Shown: positions 49,901 through 59,346, numbered from the stretch's first letter. The stretch: DNA of 64,000 nucleotides from Histomonas meleagridis (GCA_020186115.1 WSYJ01000045.1:1-64000); one strand, 5' to 3'. Translations and numbers: made by a program. Notes: generated from the sequence alone by a model not told the origin.

Positions 49901-50906
49901 GATTTACGCAATATTGAAATGCATAATCTCCAATTGTTTCTACACTTTCTGCAAATGTAACAGAAGGTAATGTCCGACAATTATAAAATGCATTGTTGCC
50001 AATTTCCTTTACGTTCTTACCTAAGTTGATGGTTGTTAAATTTCTACAGTTCTCAAATGCATTACTAGAAATTGTTACTATGGAATCGGGCATTGAAATA
50101 TTGGACATTGAGTAGCAATAGGAAAATGCAGAATCACCAATATTAGTCATTTTTGATGGAAGTTTAACATCCATTAAGCTAGAGCAAAATTTGAAAGTAC
50201 TTGATTTGACTTCAGTAATTGACTCAGGAATTGTGATATGCTCAATTTTAGTGCATTCATAAAAAGCAGATTCACCAATTTCTGTTACAGAAGTTGGAAT
50301 AGTTACATTTGATAAATTACGGCATGAATAAAAGCAAGAAGCACCAATTTTTTCAACAGTTGTTGGAAAAGCAAATTCAGCCAATGAATGACAATTTGAA
50401 AGTGCATAGGCTCCAAACTCTTTTATTTCGCCTTGATAAATAAGTTTTTGAAGATCATAACAACCGCTGAAAGCATGATCATCTATGACTGAAATATCTT
50501 TACCAAGTGTACACGTTACCAAATTTGAACCTGCATAACCAGTAATAGTTTTGATAAGAGTTTTCTTTGTATATATTGTGAGATTTTTAATGTTGGTACT
50601 GCTAAAACAATAAGAATCAAGCGATTCGACATTCTGGCCAATTATAACTGATGTTAAATTACGGCAATATTCAAATGATTGGTAACCAATTGAAGTTACT
50701 GTGTTACCAATATCCACTGATTCAAGTATATCCCAAGATCTAAAAGCATTTCTTTCAATTGTTTGAACAGGAGACTGAATGATTAAATGCTTAGTCGTTT
50801 CTTTGTAGTCATCATATTGACCTGCTTCTATAGAAGTACCACTGTTAATAACTAAGGTATCACCAGCGCATAGAGTAAACGCAAGCAATGATAAAAAAGC
50901 AAGCAT
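46926..50906 (-). CDS. Giant BspA-type leucine-rich repeat surface protein
   Basis: The 1326-residue type I membrane protein has a classic signal peptide (MLAFLSLLAFTLCAGD), then about 50 BspA LRR units with strong consensus (VTSIGSYAFEACSAIAKMDV and so on). Two spacer units of the NENDGVLYKK type interrupt them at about residues 435 and 1110. One membrane span (MKIVLGVCIPLVVIVIVVVV) is followed by basic RKKR and a short tail ending GFSEFTAPIGEM. The architecture predicts a long extracellular solenoid for adhesion. It keeps much better consensus than the protein at 3.8-7.5 kb, and its codon use is richer in C. The short tail has no DPF motif. The ATG at 50906 starts the signal peptide directly. 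Confidence 0.95.
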   Translation of the reverse strand: MLAFLSLLAFTLCAGDTLVINSGTSIEAGQYDDYKETTKHLIIQSPVQTIERNAFRSWDILESVDIGNTVTSIGYQSFEYCRNLTSVIIGQNVESLDSYCFSSTNIKNLTIYTKKTLIKTITGYAGSNLVTCTLGKDISVIDDHAFSGCYDLQKLIYQGEIKEFGAYALSNCHSLAEFAFPTTVEKIGASCFYSCRNLSNVTIPTSVTEIGESAFYECTKIEHITIPESITEVKSSTFKFCSSLMDVKLPSKMTNIGDSAFSYCYSMSNISMPDSIVTISSNAFENCRNLTTINLGKNVKEIGNNAFYNCRTLPSVTFAESVETIGDYAFQYCVNLVSAYFGDKVTTIGQYAFANCYRLFTVLLGKTVTTIKQHAFEECTSINNITIPKSVTSIESYNVFWKCYSLEVVKVEAENTVYSNNENDGVLYKKTGTTLDTIMYYPMANPRTTFKIIDSITTIGEYSFYNQSYLQTANGAIKVKTIESHAFCYCKPLTAFDFTDTITDIKENAFEYTGLQKVNFGKELLRIGQYAFHGAVEIDTLVFPTKIQTIGEHGFAECSKLPSVELPDSVSTIGSHVFESCTSIKSVKIGTGLTTISDYAFAKCISLTDTSLGTNLKSIGQYAFSNCSAIQKVDVPKDVSSVGSHAFEYCQSLTTLTYGEKITTISDYAFYYCIALTEASIPKGTTTIGTHIYENCEKMTKCTLPDTITAISDFAFRNCYSLQTVVAEGKLVRIGIYAFCNCSFSTFPIAETVKEIGSYAFNMCSNLEKIAIPNLVTIIEAYAFGGCAKLAEVSMGTDVTTISNGAFSDCPVLSKITIPQKVNSIGAYAFSNCASITNVEISDTVTQLGSYVYAGCTSLTTAKIGKMINEIPNGAFSRCTSLNQITFGVNVTSIGSYAFEACSAIAKMDVPQIITQIGNYAFSNCSSLEAITLGDNVISIGSGAFQHCSKLTSITIPAKVQIISSYTFHYDGSLSTVTFKEGCEITTIGNYAFARCEKIASIQIPASVTSFEEGAFSGCISFVTFDVPKSLTTIGNYVFSECINLTKISISKSVESIGENPFSNCYKLNAIEVDPENNKFANYENDGVLYDKQHLTLKAYPLNKNGTYTPPLTLITISANSFSGSQVEFVNLSLSAIETIHMHTFSGCHKLTGIIFSSALKTIGQNAFEACDLLKSIELPNATEVIGYHAFDHCISLVTVMFGNGIREIGEYAFFECSSLECIYYPGSEQPQYCNSSFVNISTNTTYVDTIYNYTTFCGMNAVVGLTTTCPAPKKSGLSTTMKIVLGVCIPLVVIVIVVVVVIVVLRKKRSSKAGFSEFTAPIGEM

Positions 50907-52215
50907 TTAGCAATGTGGCCCAAATTAATTGAGAGCGCACACAAATTTGTATTATTTTTTCCTGTGAATATTCACATCCTTTCAAAATTTGTTTTGCCAT
51001 TGCTCTTGTGATTCACATGATCATTCAAATCAAAATCTTTATAAAGATTGTAAAACTCAATTATTGATTTAATTAGATAAAATCGAGACATATATCAGAC
51101 AAAAATATAATAGAGAAAAATGTATGAATTAGAATTTAAGTTATGGTAGCAGATATCTTTTTTTCATTTGTCGATTTTGCTCCATGGAAATCCTATCGGA
51201 GATTATCTTACTGGCATTTTGTCAATAAATACAATGGGAGTTGAAAAATTCTGAGAGGGGTTAAAATATAGTGTGAGGTGATTCAAAAAATAAGGCTATT
51301 GTGGTTTCGATCGGCGTAGCAAACTATATTAACTTAATCTATTGAAACTGACTTTTTGAATAATATTATTCTTGCGAAAGTGTATCTTACACGTTTTTCA
51401 CTCGATAAAATTGAGATAAACTAGAATTCACAAGCAATACAAAAATAATTATAAAAAATTCACTTGGTATTTGATTTTGTCGCGATATCATTTGTTAAAT
51501 ATCGTATTTTGGCAAATTGATGATTTTCGAATATCTCAAAAATGTTACTATCACTTACTATTATATAACTCATTCTTATATTTAGGGTTTTTTTTGTGAG
51601 TATTGTTCACTCATATCATAACTCAATATTTTTAGCTTGATGAATTTGCTCTCAATTTATTTGTAAAGGATCAAAATTTGATAACCTAATTCATGAATCA
51701 ATGAATTTAAAAAGTTGTTTTTTCTGTTTTGTTGTGTCTAATAATGAACAAATTGTTTCGGCTATTATTATAATTACATAATTTGTCAAATAAGAAATTT
51801 TTCAAAAACGAATTTCTGTATTTTTGCTTTGACCATTAGATATTGAAAATCGTGGATAATATAAAAATAGAAAAACTAAATTACAAAAATTGATATAAAA
51901 AAGTATTAAGTAACATGAGTTTCATACATATATTGAATTTTAACTTCTATATTTAATTTTGAAGCAAAAAAGTATAATTGAAAAATTTTGATACATATCA
52001 TAAAAAAGAAAGATAACATAATTTAATAATATTATTTTAATTAACTATGATATATAGGATAATTTAATTGAATCTCTTGAAATTTAATTCAGAGGAAAAT
52101 GAAAAACATTAATTTTTTGATTCGAAACGACCGTTTATTTAACAACGCACTGACAAAAGTGCTTGTCGGTTATCGTTTCATGTAACGTTCGCTGCGGTTT
52201 TAAACCGTTTTCTGA
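50907..52215. other. Divergent intergenic region, 1.3 kb
   Basis: No gene seen. The 100 bp before the phosphatase gene hold several short symmetric or Myb-like elements: AAACGACCGTTTA (52125), an imperfect inverted repeat ACTGACAA/TTGTCGGT, and CGGTTT-T-AAACCG (52195-52207). Confidence 0.55.
52125..52137. promoter_or_regulatory. AAACGACCGTTTA element
   Basis: This exact 13-mer recurs at 10568 and 12569. It contains AACG and CCGTT in opposite orientations, like two Myb half-sites, and lies about 80 bp before the phosphatase ATG. A regulatory role is inference. Confidence 0.4.
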
Positions 52216-53172
52216 ATGAAGAGAAACAAGCAATCAGTGGATGAAATAACTAAAAAGCTTACATCACTCAAAGAACGTGCTGCGGGAAAAGGATGTGATC
52301 TGAGCGATGATCAAATGACATTTCTTTGCCAAAATGTCAGATCAGTTTTTCTTCATCAGCCAATCCTTCTTGAACTATCTACACCCATAACTATCTGTGG
52401 TGACATTCATGGGCAGTTTTATGATCTACTTAGGATTTTTGAAATTGCTCATTTTCCACCAACAACAAATTATCTTTTTTTAGGGGATTATGTTGATAGA
52501 GGTCCACATAACATCGAAACTATATGTCTACTGTTTGCCTACAAGATTAAATATCCAAAGAACTTTTTTCTTTTAAGAGGGAATCATGAAAGTTCTTCAG
52601 TAAATCGTCTTTATGGTTTCTATGAAGAACTTAGCAAGCGTGGGAAAGGGTCTTTTTGGCGTATGTTCAATGATGTATTTAATTGCATGCCATTAGCAGC
52701 GATTATAGACGATAAAATTTTTTGTGTTCATGGAGGCCTTTCACCTGATTTGCGTTCTCTAGACAATATTAGGAGCATTCCACGACCAGTAGAAGTTGGT
52801 CAATCTGGACTCATCTGTGATTTGTTGTGGAGCGATCCAAACCCGAATCAAACAGCTGATTGGCAGCCAAATCAAAGGGGAACCTCATTCTCATTCAGTA
52901 GTAAACCGGTCGAAAAGTTCCTCAAAAAAAATGGGTTCGATTTAATTTGCAGAGCCCACGAAGCCATTTTGGATGGATATAATTTCCCATTCAAGAATAA
53001 CACAGGAATTGTAACAATATTTTCAGCGCCACATTGTTGTCCAGAGTTTTATAATAGAGGCGCAATACTTCATGTGGATGAAAAGCTTCTATGTACTTTC
53101 GCTGTGATGGAGCCTGTCAAATGGAAAGAAAACAAGGAAAAAATGAAGGATATAGAATCAACAGATTTGTAA
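52216..53172 (+). CDS. Ser/Thr protein phosphatase, PP1-like catalytic subunit
   Basis: The 318-residue enzyme carries the metal-binding PPP signatures in order: GDIHGQF (62-68), GDYVDRG (90-96), LLRGNHES (119-126) and FCVHGGLSPDLRS. It also has DLLWSDPNP and CRAHEAILDGY. The LRIFEIAHFPP and NRLYGFYEEL stretches fit PP1 rather than PP2A or calcineurin. The beta12-13 loop, normally SAPNYCGEFDN, reads SAPHCCPEFYNRG, which may alter inhibitor and toxin binding. It hydrolyses phosphoserine and phosphothreonine and normally acts with targeting subunits. Symmetric elements just upstream suggest local regulation. Confidence 0.93.
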   Translation: MKRNKQSVDEITKKLTSLKERAAGKGCDLSDDQMTFLCQNVRSVFLHQPILLELSTPITICGDIHGQFYDLLRIFEIAHFPPTTNYLFLGDYVDRGPHNIETICLLFAYKIKYPKNFFLLRGNHESSSVNRLYGFYEELSKRGKGSFWRMFNDVFNCMPLAAIIDDKIFCVHGGLSPDLRSLDNIRSIPRPVEVGQSGLICDLLWSDPNPNQTADWQPNQRGTSFSFSSKPVEKFLKKNGFDLICRAHEAILDGYNFPFKNNTGIVTIFSAPHCCPEFYNRGAILHVDEKLLCTFAVMEPVKWKENKEKMKDIESTDL

Positions 53173-53324
53173 ATAATATAAAAATATATTTGTGTTATTT
53201 ATGTTTTTTTAAAGTTAAAAGTATTTCTGATTTTTTAGTAATGTGTTTTTTTTATTGAAACATTTTTCTACTTTGTCTTCAGTGCCACTTTTTATATATA
53301 AATTGATCGGCAAATAAAGTTATC

Positions 53325-54428
53325 ATGGCTACCAAAAAGAAATTTTATTTATTTTTGGCAGCACTTATGATTAGGTTATGCGTATTAAAGGTAGGTGAAG
53401 TTTTGGATCGAACGCCAGGACTTCATTATACTGATATAGATTATGGTGTTTTTTCAGATGGTGCTGACCTAATTGTAGCTGGAAAATCTCCATATGACCG
53501 TGCTACATATCGCTATTCTCCTTTACTTTCACTGATGCTAACACCCAATTCTATGTTCGGAAAACAATTTGGAAAGTTACTTTTTATTTTATTTGATTCA
53601 TTAACAGGTTTTTTGATTCACCAAATGACTCCTGACATTTCCAAAGGTCAAATGATTCTCTCATATATATTATGGGATTTTAATCCTTTTGTAATCAACA
53701 TCAGCACACGTGGTAATTCTGATTCTATTACATGTTTTCTTCTAGTTTTTACACTATTTCTTCTTCGTAACAATCATATTATTTTATGTGCAATCATCTA
53801 TGGTATATCAGTTCACATGCGCTTATTTCCCATATTTTTTGTCTTCACATTTTTTGTATTTCTAAAGAAAAAAGTTTTTGTTTTTGGAATTATCTCATTC
53901 GCCACTTTCATGGCACTTAATTTTATTTTTTACTATCAATATGGCGATGAATTTCTTTCCGAAACTTTTCTTTATCACTTAAGCCGTACTGATTATAAGC
54001 ATAATTTTGCTGCTCCATGGCTTTCTAATTATTTAGGCAAAGATCCTACGAAAACGTGGTCACTTTGTCGAATCATTTTAATCATTATAATTTCTCTTTC
54101 ATTAGGAAACGAAATAGAAAAGTGTTGGACACTTATAATATTATGTTTCATAGGGTTTAACACTGTTTGTACTGTGCAATATTTCGATTGGAGTTTCGCA
54201 TTGTTGGCATTGATACCTAACTATGTGATGAACAAAAGATTTTTGTTTTCTGTGATCTTTTGGACTATTGCACATGTCGCTTGGCTCCTGACAGCATATT
54301 TACTTGAGTTTAGAGGTAAAAATGTGTTTGTGCCATTGTGGGTGCTGTCGATGATAGTGTTCGCAGGTAATAACTCATTGATATTGGCATTGCTGAAAAG
54401 CAAAAATGAAAAAGAAAAAGAAAATTAA
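53325..54428 (+). CDS. PIGM: GPI mannosyltransferase 1 (PIG-M)
   Basis: PIG-M adds the first mannose to glucosaminyl-phosphatidylinositol in the ER lumen, using dolichol-phosphate-mannose. The 367-residue multi-span protein shows the family core YTDIDYGVFSDGADLIVAGK, SPYDRATYRYSPLLSLMLTP and FGKLLFILFDSLTG. The DxD-like TDID motif sits in the first lumenal loop. About eight to ten hydrophobic spans follow (for example ICALYGISVHMRLF-like and IILIIIISLSLG). Length is slightly below the usual 400-420. It normally works with PIG-X. TTATC abuts the ATG at 53325, so the mRNA may be leaderless. No other GPI gene is in the window. Confidence 0.93.
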   Translation: MATKKKFYLFLAALMIRLCVLKVGEVLDRTPGLHYTDIDYGVFSDGADLIVAGKSPYDRATYRYSPLLSLMLTPNSMFGKQFGKLLFILFDSLTGFLIHQMTPDISKGQMILSYILWDFNPFVINISTRGNSDSITCFLLVFTLFLLRNNHIILCAIIYGISVHMRLFPIFFVFTFFVFLKKKVFVFGIISFATFMALNFIFYYQYGDEFLSETFLYHLSRTDYKHNFAAPWLSNYLGKDPTKTWSLCRIILIIIISLSLGNEIEKCWTLIILCFIGFNTVCTVQYFDWSFALLALIPNYVMNKRFLFSVIFWTIAHVAWLLTAYLLEFRGKNVFVPLWVLSMIVFAGNNSLILALLKSKNEKEKEN

Positions 54429-54996
54429 AAATATCTTTGTTCGTATTACAATAAAACTTATTAATGTTTTCCACATTTTTTATATTTTTATATAATTTTT
54501 ATATGTTTTATTTTGTGTTTAATTAACTGTAATCATATAACTTAAAAAATCATCTTTATCGATGTATTTGGTTATGAACAATAATTTGCTCAAAACATAT
54601 GCATTTATGAAACAATGCATAATTTTTTCTCAATTCGCATTTAATTCAGTTTGAACATGTGATAAAAAATAGAAACATTATATCTTTTACAATATTAATA
54701 AACTATTTATAAATTCAAAAAACAAAATTTAAATAATGACTTCATATAATAACCTACCACACAAGATCCATCATGAAATAAATTGATAAACAAATGGTTA
54801 GTTTGAAATTAAAAAGTACTCAATAAAATCTTTAGGATTTTTCATTAAGTACTTATTTGATATATCAACTTTAATATAATCATAAATGAATATATAAAAA
54901 TATTTTAAATCCTGTATTTTTACTTGCATAATGTAACGGTTATAAAAATTAGTGAACGTTAAACCAATTTTTAATAGAACAGTTTGCTCACTTCAT
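54429..54996. other. Gene-free AT-rich spacer
   Basis: No gene seen. TAACGGTTAT and AACGTTAAAC lie within 70 bp of the next ATG. Confidence 0.5.
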
Positions 54997-56064
54997 ATGA
55001 GTTCTGCAAAAATAACTGTCAAAGTCATAGAAGCAACTAATCTAATTAAAATCGAAAAAGTAGGAGACCCTGATCCATTCGTGAAAGTGGGCCTTCGCTC
55101 GTCTGACAAAACAAAAAAAACTAAAGTTATATCAAACACAATTAACCCAATATGGAATGAATCTCTTTCGTTGAAAACTAAAAACACAGAAAATGATAGT
55201 TTGCTCGTCAACATAATCAACAAAAATGTTTTAGTTGATACCCCAATGTGTGATCAAATTGAAATCCCAATCAAAATACTCAACTTCAATGGCGAACCAT
55301 TTGAATTCGATAGTGACATCACATTTAAGAATGTATTTGCAGGTCATATCAAGATGGAAATATTTGCAAAACTAAAAGACAAAGATTGTAAATCAAGTTC
55401 TTCTTCTTCTTCTTCTTCATCCTCTGATTCACATTCAGAAAAGCCTACTAAAAGTACACCAAAAGAAACCCAAGAACTTATTTGTAATTTTTCATTTGGC
55501 AGTCTTAGCTCAAGTTATTCTACTGATTTCACAGGATATACTGAATATTCACATTCCCTTTCTCCAATTCACTCCGAAGAGGAGAAGTTCCACCATCATC
55601 ATGATGAAATAACCATCAAGCAAACCGAATTCAAACCAAAGCCAATCGAAGAAACCTTATTTGTTCAAGTTTGTAGATGCGTTGGTTTGGCTAAAACTGA
55701 TGCAAATGGAACAGATTCATATGTTAAAGTATCACTTGTCGGAAAACGAAAGCCAAAGAATGACCAACCTTTGGTTACTGAAGTTGCAATGAATACTGAA
55801 GACCCGCAGTTTGACCAAGGAATTAATTTCCCTAAGGTCAAAAAAGGTGAATCTATTGTAATCGAAGTTTTCCAAAAATCAAAGGTGGCTGACTTCCAAA
55901 TCGGGTACTTGAAGATTCCTGTCAAAGAAATTGAGGTTGGAAGCAAAGACGAAAAAGAATACTTATTACAAAAACCTATCAAAATTAGTGAGATCTTCGA
56001 CAAAATAACTGATTTTGGTAAGATCTACCTCATTCTTGATCACCAAAAGAAATTCAAGGAATAA
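54997..56064 (+). CDS. Double C2-domain protein
   Basis: The 355-residue protein has two C2 domains joined by a serine-rich linker. The first (about 4-125) shows AKITVKVIEATNL, GDPDPFVKVGLRSS and NTINPIWNESL. The second (about 225-345) shows ETLFVQVCRCVGLAKTDAN, GTDSYVKVSLVG and NTEDPQFDQGINFP. The linker contains a run of eleven Ser followed by DSHSEKP, and further on HHHH. There is no membrane anchor. The first domain keeps Asp residues for calcium; the second keeps fewer. It is probably a peripheral membrane protein. The start is the ATG at 54997, directly after CTTCAT, an initiator-like sequence; upstream the frame reaches only a GTG. Confidence 0.88.
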   Translation: MSSAKITVKVIEATNLIKIEKVGDPDPFVKVGLRSSDKTKKTKVISNTINPIWNESLSLKTKNTENDSLLVNIINKNVLVDTPMCDQIEIPIKILNFNGEPFEFDSDITFKNVFAGHIKMEIFAKLKDKDCKSSSSSSSSSSSDSHSEKPTKSTPKETQELICNFSFGSLSSSYSTDFTGYTEYSHSLSPIHSEEEKFHHHHDEITIKQTEFKPKPIEETLFVQVCRCVGLAKTDANGTDSYVKVSLVGKRKPKNDQPLVTEVAMNTEDPQFDQGINFPKVKKGESIVIEVFQKSKVADFQIGYLKIPVKEIEVGSKDEKEYLLQKPIKISEIFDKITDFGKIYLILDHQKKFKE

Positions 56065-56167
56065 ACCTTCAATGGAAAAATTTTGATTTTTTACCAAAAA
56101 TATCTTGAAATTTATTGATATTAAAAAAGTATAAAATTTAAATCCTTGTGAAGTTTATCAACAGCTT

Positions 56168-56470
56168 TTAGTGTCTAGTCCTGTTTCTTATACCTTTTCT
56201 GGGACCTTTTTGGACAGGTGTGGATTTGGCATCTTCAATATTTGCTTTCATAGCTTCTGAGTCATCTTTCCAGTTAGGTGGGTTTATGTTTAGCCATGGC
56301 CAATTTGGGCCGAAAAGTATCATAACAAAAACTGTTACTCCAGCTTCAAAATATAATGCATATCGAAAATTATCTTGGTAAACTGCAAATATTATAGAAA
56401 TTGGAATTGAGATTGCAAATATGATGATAGAATAAACTAAAACTCTCTTTTGTCCCTGGAAATCCACCAT
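56168..56470 (-). CDS. SPCS1: Signal peptidase complex subunit 1 (SPC12/Spc1)
   Basis: The 100-residue protein has the family plan. It has a short N-terminus with DFQGQK (family: MDYKGQK), two membrane spans (VLVYSIIIFAISIPISIIFA and YALYFEAGVTVFVMILFG), then GPNWPWLNINPPNWK (family: PPWPIYRRHPLKW) and a basic C-terminal tail. It belongs to the ER complex that removes signal peptides, such as those on the BspA proteins here. The ATG at 56470 is chosen, since MVDFQGQ aligns with the family; the frame extends five codons to a TTG. TCAAAT lies just upstream on the same strand. Confidence 0.85.
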   Translation of the reverse strand: MVDFQGQKRVLVYSIIIFAISIPISIIFAVYQDNFRYALYFEAGVTVFVMILFGPNWPWLNINPPNWKDDSEAMKANIEDAKSTPVQKGPRKGIRNRTRH

Positions 56471-56767
56471 TTTTAATTTGACCAAATAGCAAACCGCTTT
56501 TAACGGTCATCGATCCACTAGCTTCAAGGCTGAAGCAACAAGTTTGAAGCTTATTATAAATATCTAAGGATTCCTTCCAAAATGGAAAAAGGAGGTGATG
56601 ATTTTATGAACCAACAAATTTTAAAATTTTGAAATAAATCAATCTGCAAAAAATATCTTGATCAATCAATAATCTTTCCTGGCGGAAATATCTATCACAA
56701 CAAATCAATATAAAATGATTTGTTTGTTTCTTATTGCTGTAACTTAAAGTTCCGATGAGAGAAAGGA

Positions 56768-56785
56768 AATAGGGGCACCCCTATT
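56768..56785. promoter_or_regulatory. 18-bp palindrome before TRAPPC10
   Basis: AATAGGGG-CA-CCCCTATT is a perfect inverted repeat 35 bp upstream of the start codon, with a G/C core that is unusual in this DNA. It could be a dimeric regulator site; inference only. Confidence 0.45.
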
Positions 56786-56820
56786 CACAAAAAATTTAAT
56801 TCAAATATCTGTTTAAACAG

Positions 56821-59346
56821 ATGCCATTTTCTCCAAATATTTTTATTCACCCTGATGTGGAATATTCTTCAATCCTCATTTCCCAACTTGGAGAAACTGT
56901 ACCAAAAGAAATCAGCATATCAATTACCGAAAATTCACAATGCGAATTAATAAAATTTCAACCCAAAATCCAAAATCTCTCGGAAGGTGAAAAAGTACAG
57001 AAAGATTTAACCGAAATGCCATACATAATTTTATATATTTTTTCTTCTTCATCAAAAAATGAATTCAGAAATTTTGTTCGTCCTGCATACAAAAAACTAT
57101 GTGAAATCCACTCAGATTCATGTTGTTGTATAATTCCAGTATTTGTTAATGATCCCAAAAAAATTAAAGGAAAAACATTTTTTTCTCAAACACCATTTAT
57201 ACAATATCTACAATCAGGGCTTGAAAACCTTCAAGTTATTAATTTAAAAATTACAGGAAAATTTCAAAGTTCACAAATTAAAAAAATTTGGCAAAATGCG
57301 ATAATTCCATCAATCACTCAGAGCTTCCAACAAAAAGTTCAACAGTTTGAAGCATCTGAAGGGCCGTCTATAAAATCCATACAGAATCATTTTAAACTTT
57401 ATCTGTTACTAGAAAGTAATTCATTTTCAGATGAGAAAAAAAGAAAAATATTGGAAACTATCGAATGGCTTATCGAAGATAACCAACATCTTTTTGAAAA
57501 ATACATTGAGAAAAACTCTCTTTTAGAATCGTTTGATTTTTATCGAGAATCAATAACACTTCAAAACAAAGTTTTAACAGACGAAAATCCAACAATGTAT
57601 GACTTAAGGTTTATTGTTTTTAAGCAAAAAGTTCAAGGCTTTATGATTTCTAATGAAATGCATAATGCAATTGAGTGTGGCTTCAATTTTGTAAAAAACA
57701 GTTACTACAACTTAAAACGTGAAAAACAAATATCTGATACTGAACTTAAGGTTTGGCTTTGTCAATCATTGTATTATCTCATAACACAATGTAACAAAGA
57801 AAAAAAACTTGCAAAGAAGCTTGGACTACAAACTCGATTTTCTATGATGGAGTGGTACCTTGAAGTTTTACCAGAGGTCTTTGCCCTTGAAGAAAAGCCA
57901 AAAGAATATTTGGATGACAGTTTTTTGGTTCAATTTTACACAAAAGTGGTCAATTCAAAGGAGAACTTCCTCGGTGAAATGAAAACCGTTTGCCTTGAAC
58001 TGATTCAAGCTTATCTTGGGTCAGGTTATCAAAGGTGCGCTGCGGTAACAATTAAAAAATATTCTTACTTGTTGGAAAATGGACAAGAATATTTAGCAAT
58101 ATCACTTATCTCACTTATCAAATTGAATTTCCCGATAACTCAAGAGATCACAGAGGAAATGTTGACTAAAATTCCATTTGATGATCGAGTTAAAATTTGT
58201 TGTCAAATACTTTCATCGCCAAATCTAAAAGTATCACATAAAAATGCGGCAAATCAGATTTCAAAAATATTTACAGACTCAAAATTTACTTCAAAACATG
58301 TTACATCACTACCTTGTATAGCACATAATGAAGATAACGCGCAAGGCTATGAAGTTAACAAAATTGTTAATATTAAATTAAAATTGAAATGTCTTTTCGA
58401 TTCACAAATTGAAGTTCCTTATATCGAAATCGGATTTATTCATATGGGCGATGCTAATGATATTGTTTTCTTCAACACAACCAATGTGAAAATATCGGAT
58501 GGCTCATTACTATGCGTAAAAGGTTCGTTTCAAAAACAAGGACTATACTCTCCTTACTGTGCTAAGATTGGCACTGAAGCGTCTCATATTTATTACACTT
58601 TCCCAACATTAAACCCAACCATTAAAGTTAGAACAAAACCAAACGTTAATGCACTTCATTCTGCATTATACTGCCATCTAGTTCTCCCAAGTGTGCTTCT
58701 TCCAGCACAATGGCAAACGGCGTCGCTCAGCATTGGTGTTGTGAAGCATTTGAGTTCGCTTCAACTCTTCATTTCGGGTGTCACTTTTAAAACCGCTAAA
58801 TTAGAAGACGTTAACGGAACCGTTTATTTGCCTGATGATGAATTTGTTTTTAGTGAATTAAAGCCAGGTACATATCTGATGGATCTTCCAATTATGGCAT
58901 ATGATTCAGGAACAATTGATGTATCTCTTCAGTCTGGCAAAGATAATATAAAGTATACCAAAAGATATTATGTATCAGATTTCTTAAAAATGTCTGTCAA
59001 ATACAGAAAGCGAACAAAAGTTGCAACACTTTCTGCTGTTGGTAATTCAAACTTAGATATTAACATTACGAATGTTATATTTTACAAAGGTGATGATCAA
59101 ATTTCAGATTGTAACATTATTGGAATTCCATGCAAAGTATCCCGGAACACAACGTCTGCAATCTTTGTACTTGGCAGTGAACCTGAGTATGCGCACGTAT
59201 GGATTGAACAGGACAAATTAAAGCCATTTCTTGTGAAAGTAAATGTGGAATTAATGGAGAAAGAAGATCTGAAGAACAAAAATATGATTCCGCAAACGCC
59301 TTTTACAGTGGTTGTACCTGATGATATTTCTAGCAGATTGTATTAA
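56821..59346 (+). CDS. TRAPPC10: TRAPP II subunit TRAPPC10/Trs130-like
   Basis: The 841-residue protein resembles TRAPPC10, the Golgi TRAPP II subunit that helps activate Rab11/Ypt31-type GTPases. Visible matches are the N-terminal region (FIHPDVEYSSILISQL, LYIFSSSSKNEFRNFVRPAY), the diagnostic NPTMYDLRFIVFKQKVQGF followed by a helical-repeat middle, and a C-terminal beta-sandwich region (LPSVLLPAQWQTASLSIG, TYLMDLPIMAYDSGTIDV). It is shorter than the about 1100-1250 residues usual in animals and yeast. An initiator-like TTCAAAT lies 17 nt before the ATG. The assignment is by motif pattern. Confidence 0.78.
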   Translation: MPFSPNIFIHPDVEYSSILISQLGETVPKEISISITENSQCELIKFQPKIQNLSEGEKVQKDLTEMPYIILYIFSSSSKNEFRNFVRPAYKKLCEIHSDSCCCIIPVFVNDPKKIKGKTFFSQTPFIQYLQSGLENLQVINLKITGKFQSSQIKKIWQNAIIPSITQSFQQKVQQFEASEGPSIKSIQNHFKLYLLLESNSFSDEKKRKILETIEWLIEDNQHLFEKYIEKNSLLESFDFYRESITLQNKVLTDENPTMYDLRFIVFKQKVQGFMISNEMHNAIECGFNFVKNSYYNLKREKQISDTELKVWLCQSLYYLITQCNKEKKLAKKLGLQTRFSMMEWYLEVLPEVFALEEKPKEYLDDSFLVQFYTKVVNSKENFLGEMKTVCLELIQAYLGSGYQRCAAVTIKKYSYLLENGQEYLAISLISLIKLNFPITQEITEEMLTKIPFDDRVKICCQILSSPNLKVSHKNAANQISKIFTDSKFTSKHVTSLPCIAHNEDNAQGYEVNKIVNIKLKLKCLFDSQIEVPYIEIGFIHMGDANDIVFFNTTNVKISDGSLLCVKGSFQKQGLYSPYCAKIGTEASHIYYTFPTLNPTIKVRTKPNVNALHSALYCHLVLPSVLLPAQWQTASLSIGVVKHLSSLQLFISGVTFKTAKLEDVNGTVYLPDDEFVFSELKPGTYLMDLPIMAYDSGTIDVSLQSGKDNIKYTKRYYVSDFLKMSVKYRKRTKVATLSAVGNSNLDINITNVIFYKGDDQISDCNIIGIPCKVSRNTTSAIFVLGSEPEYAHVWIEQDKLKPFLVKVNVELMEKEDLKNKNMIPQTPFTVVVPDDISSRLY

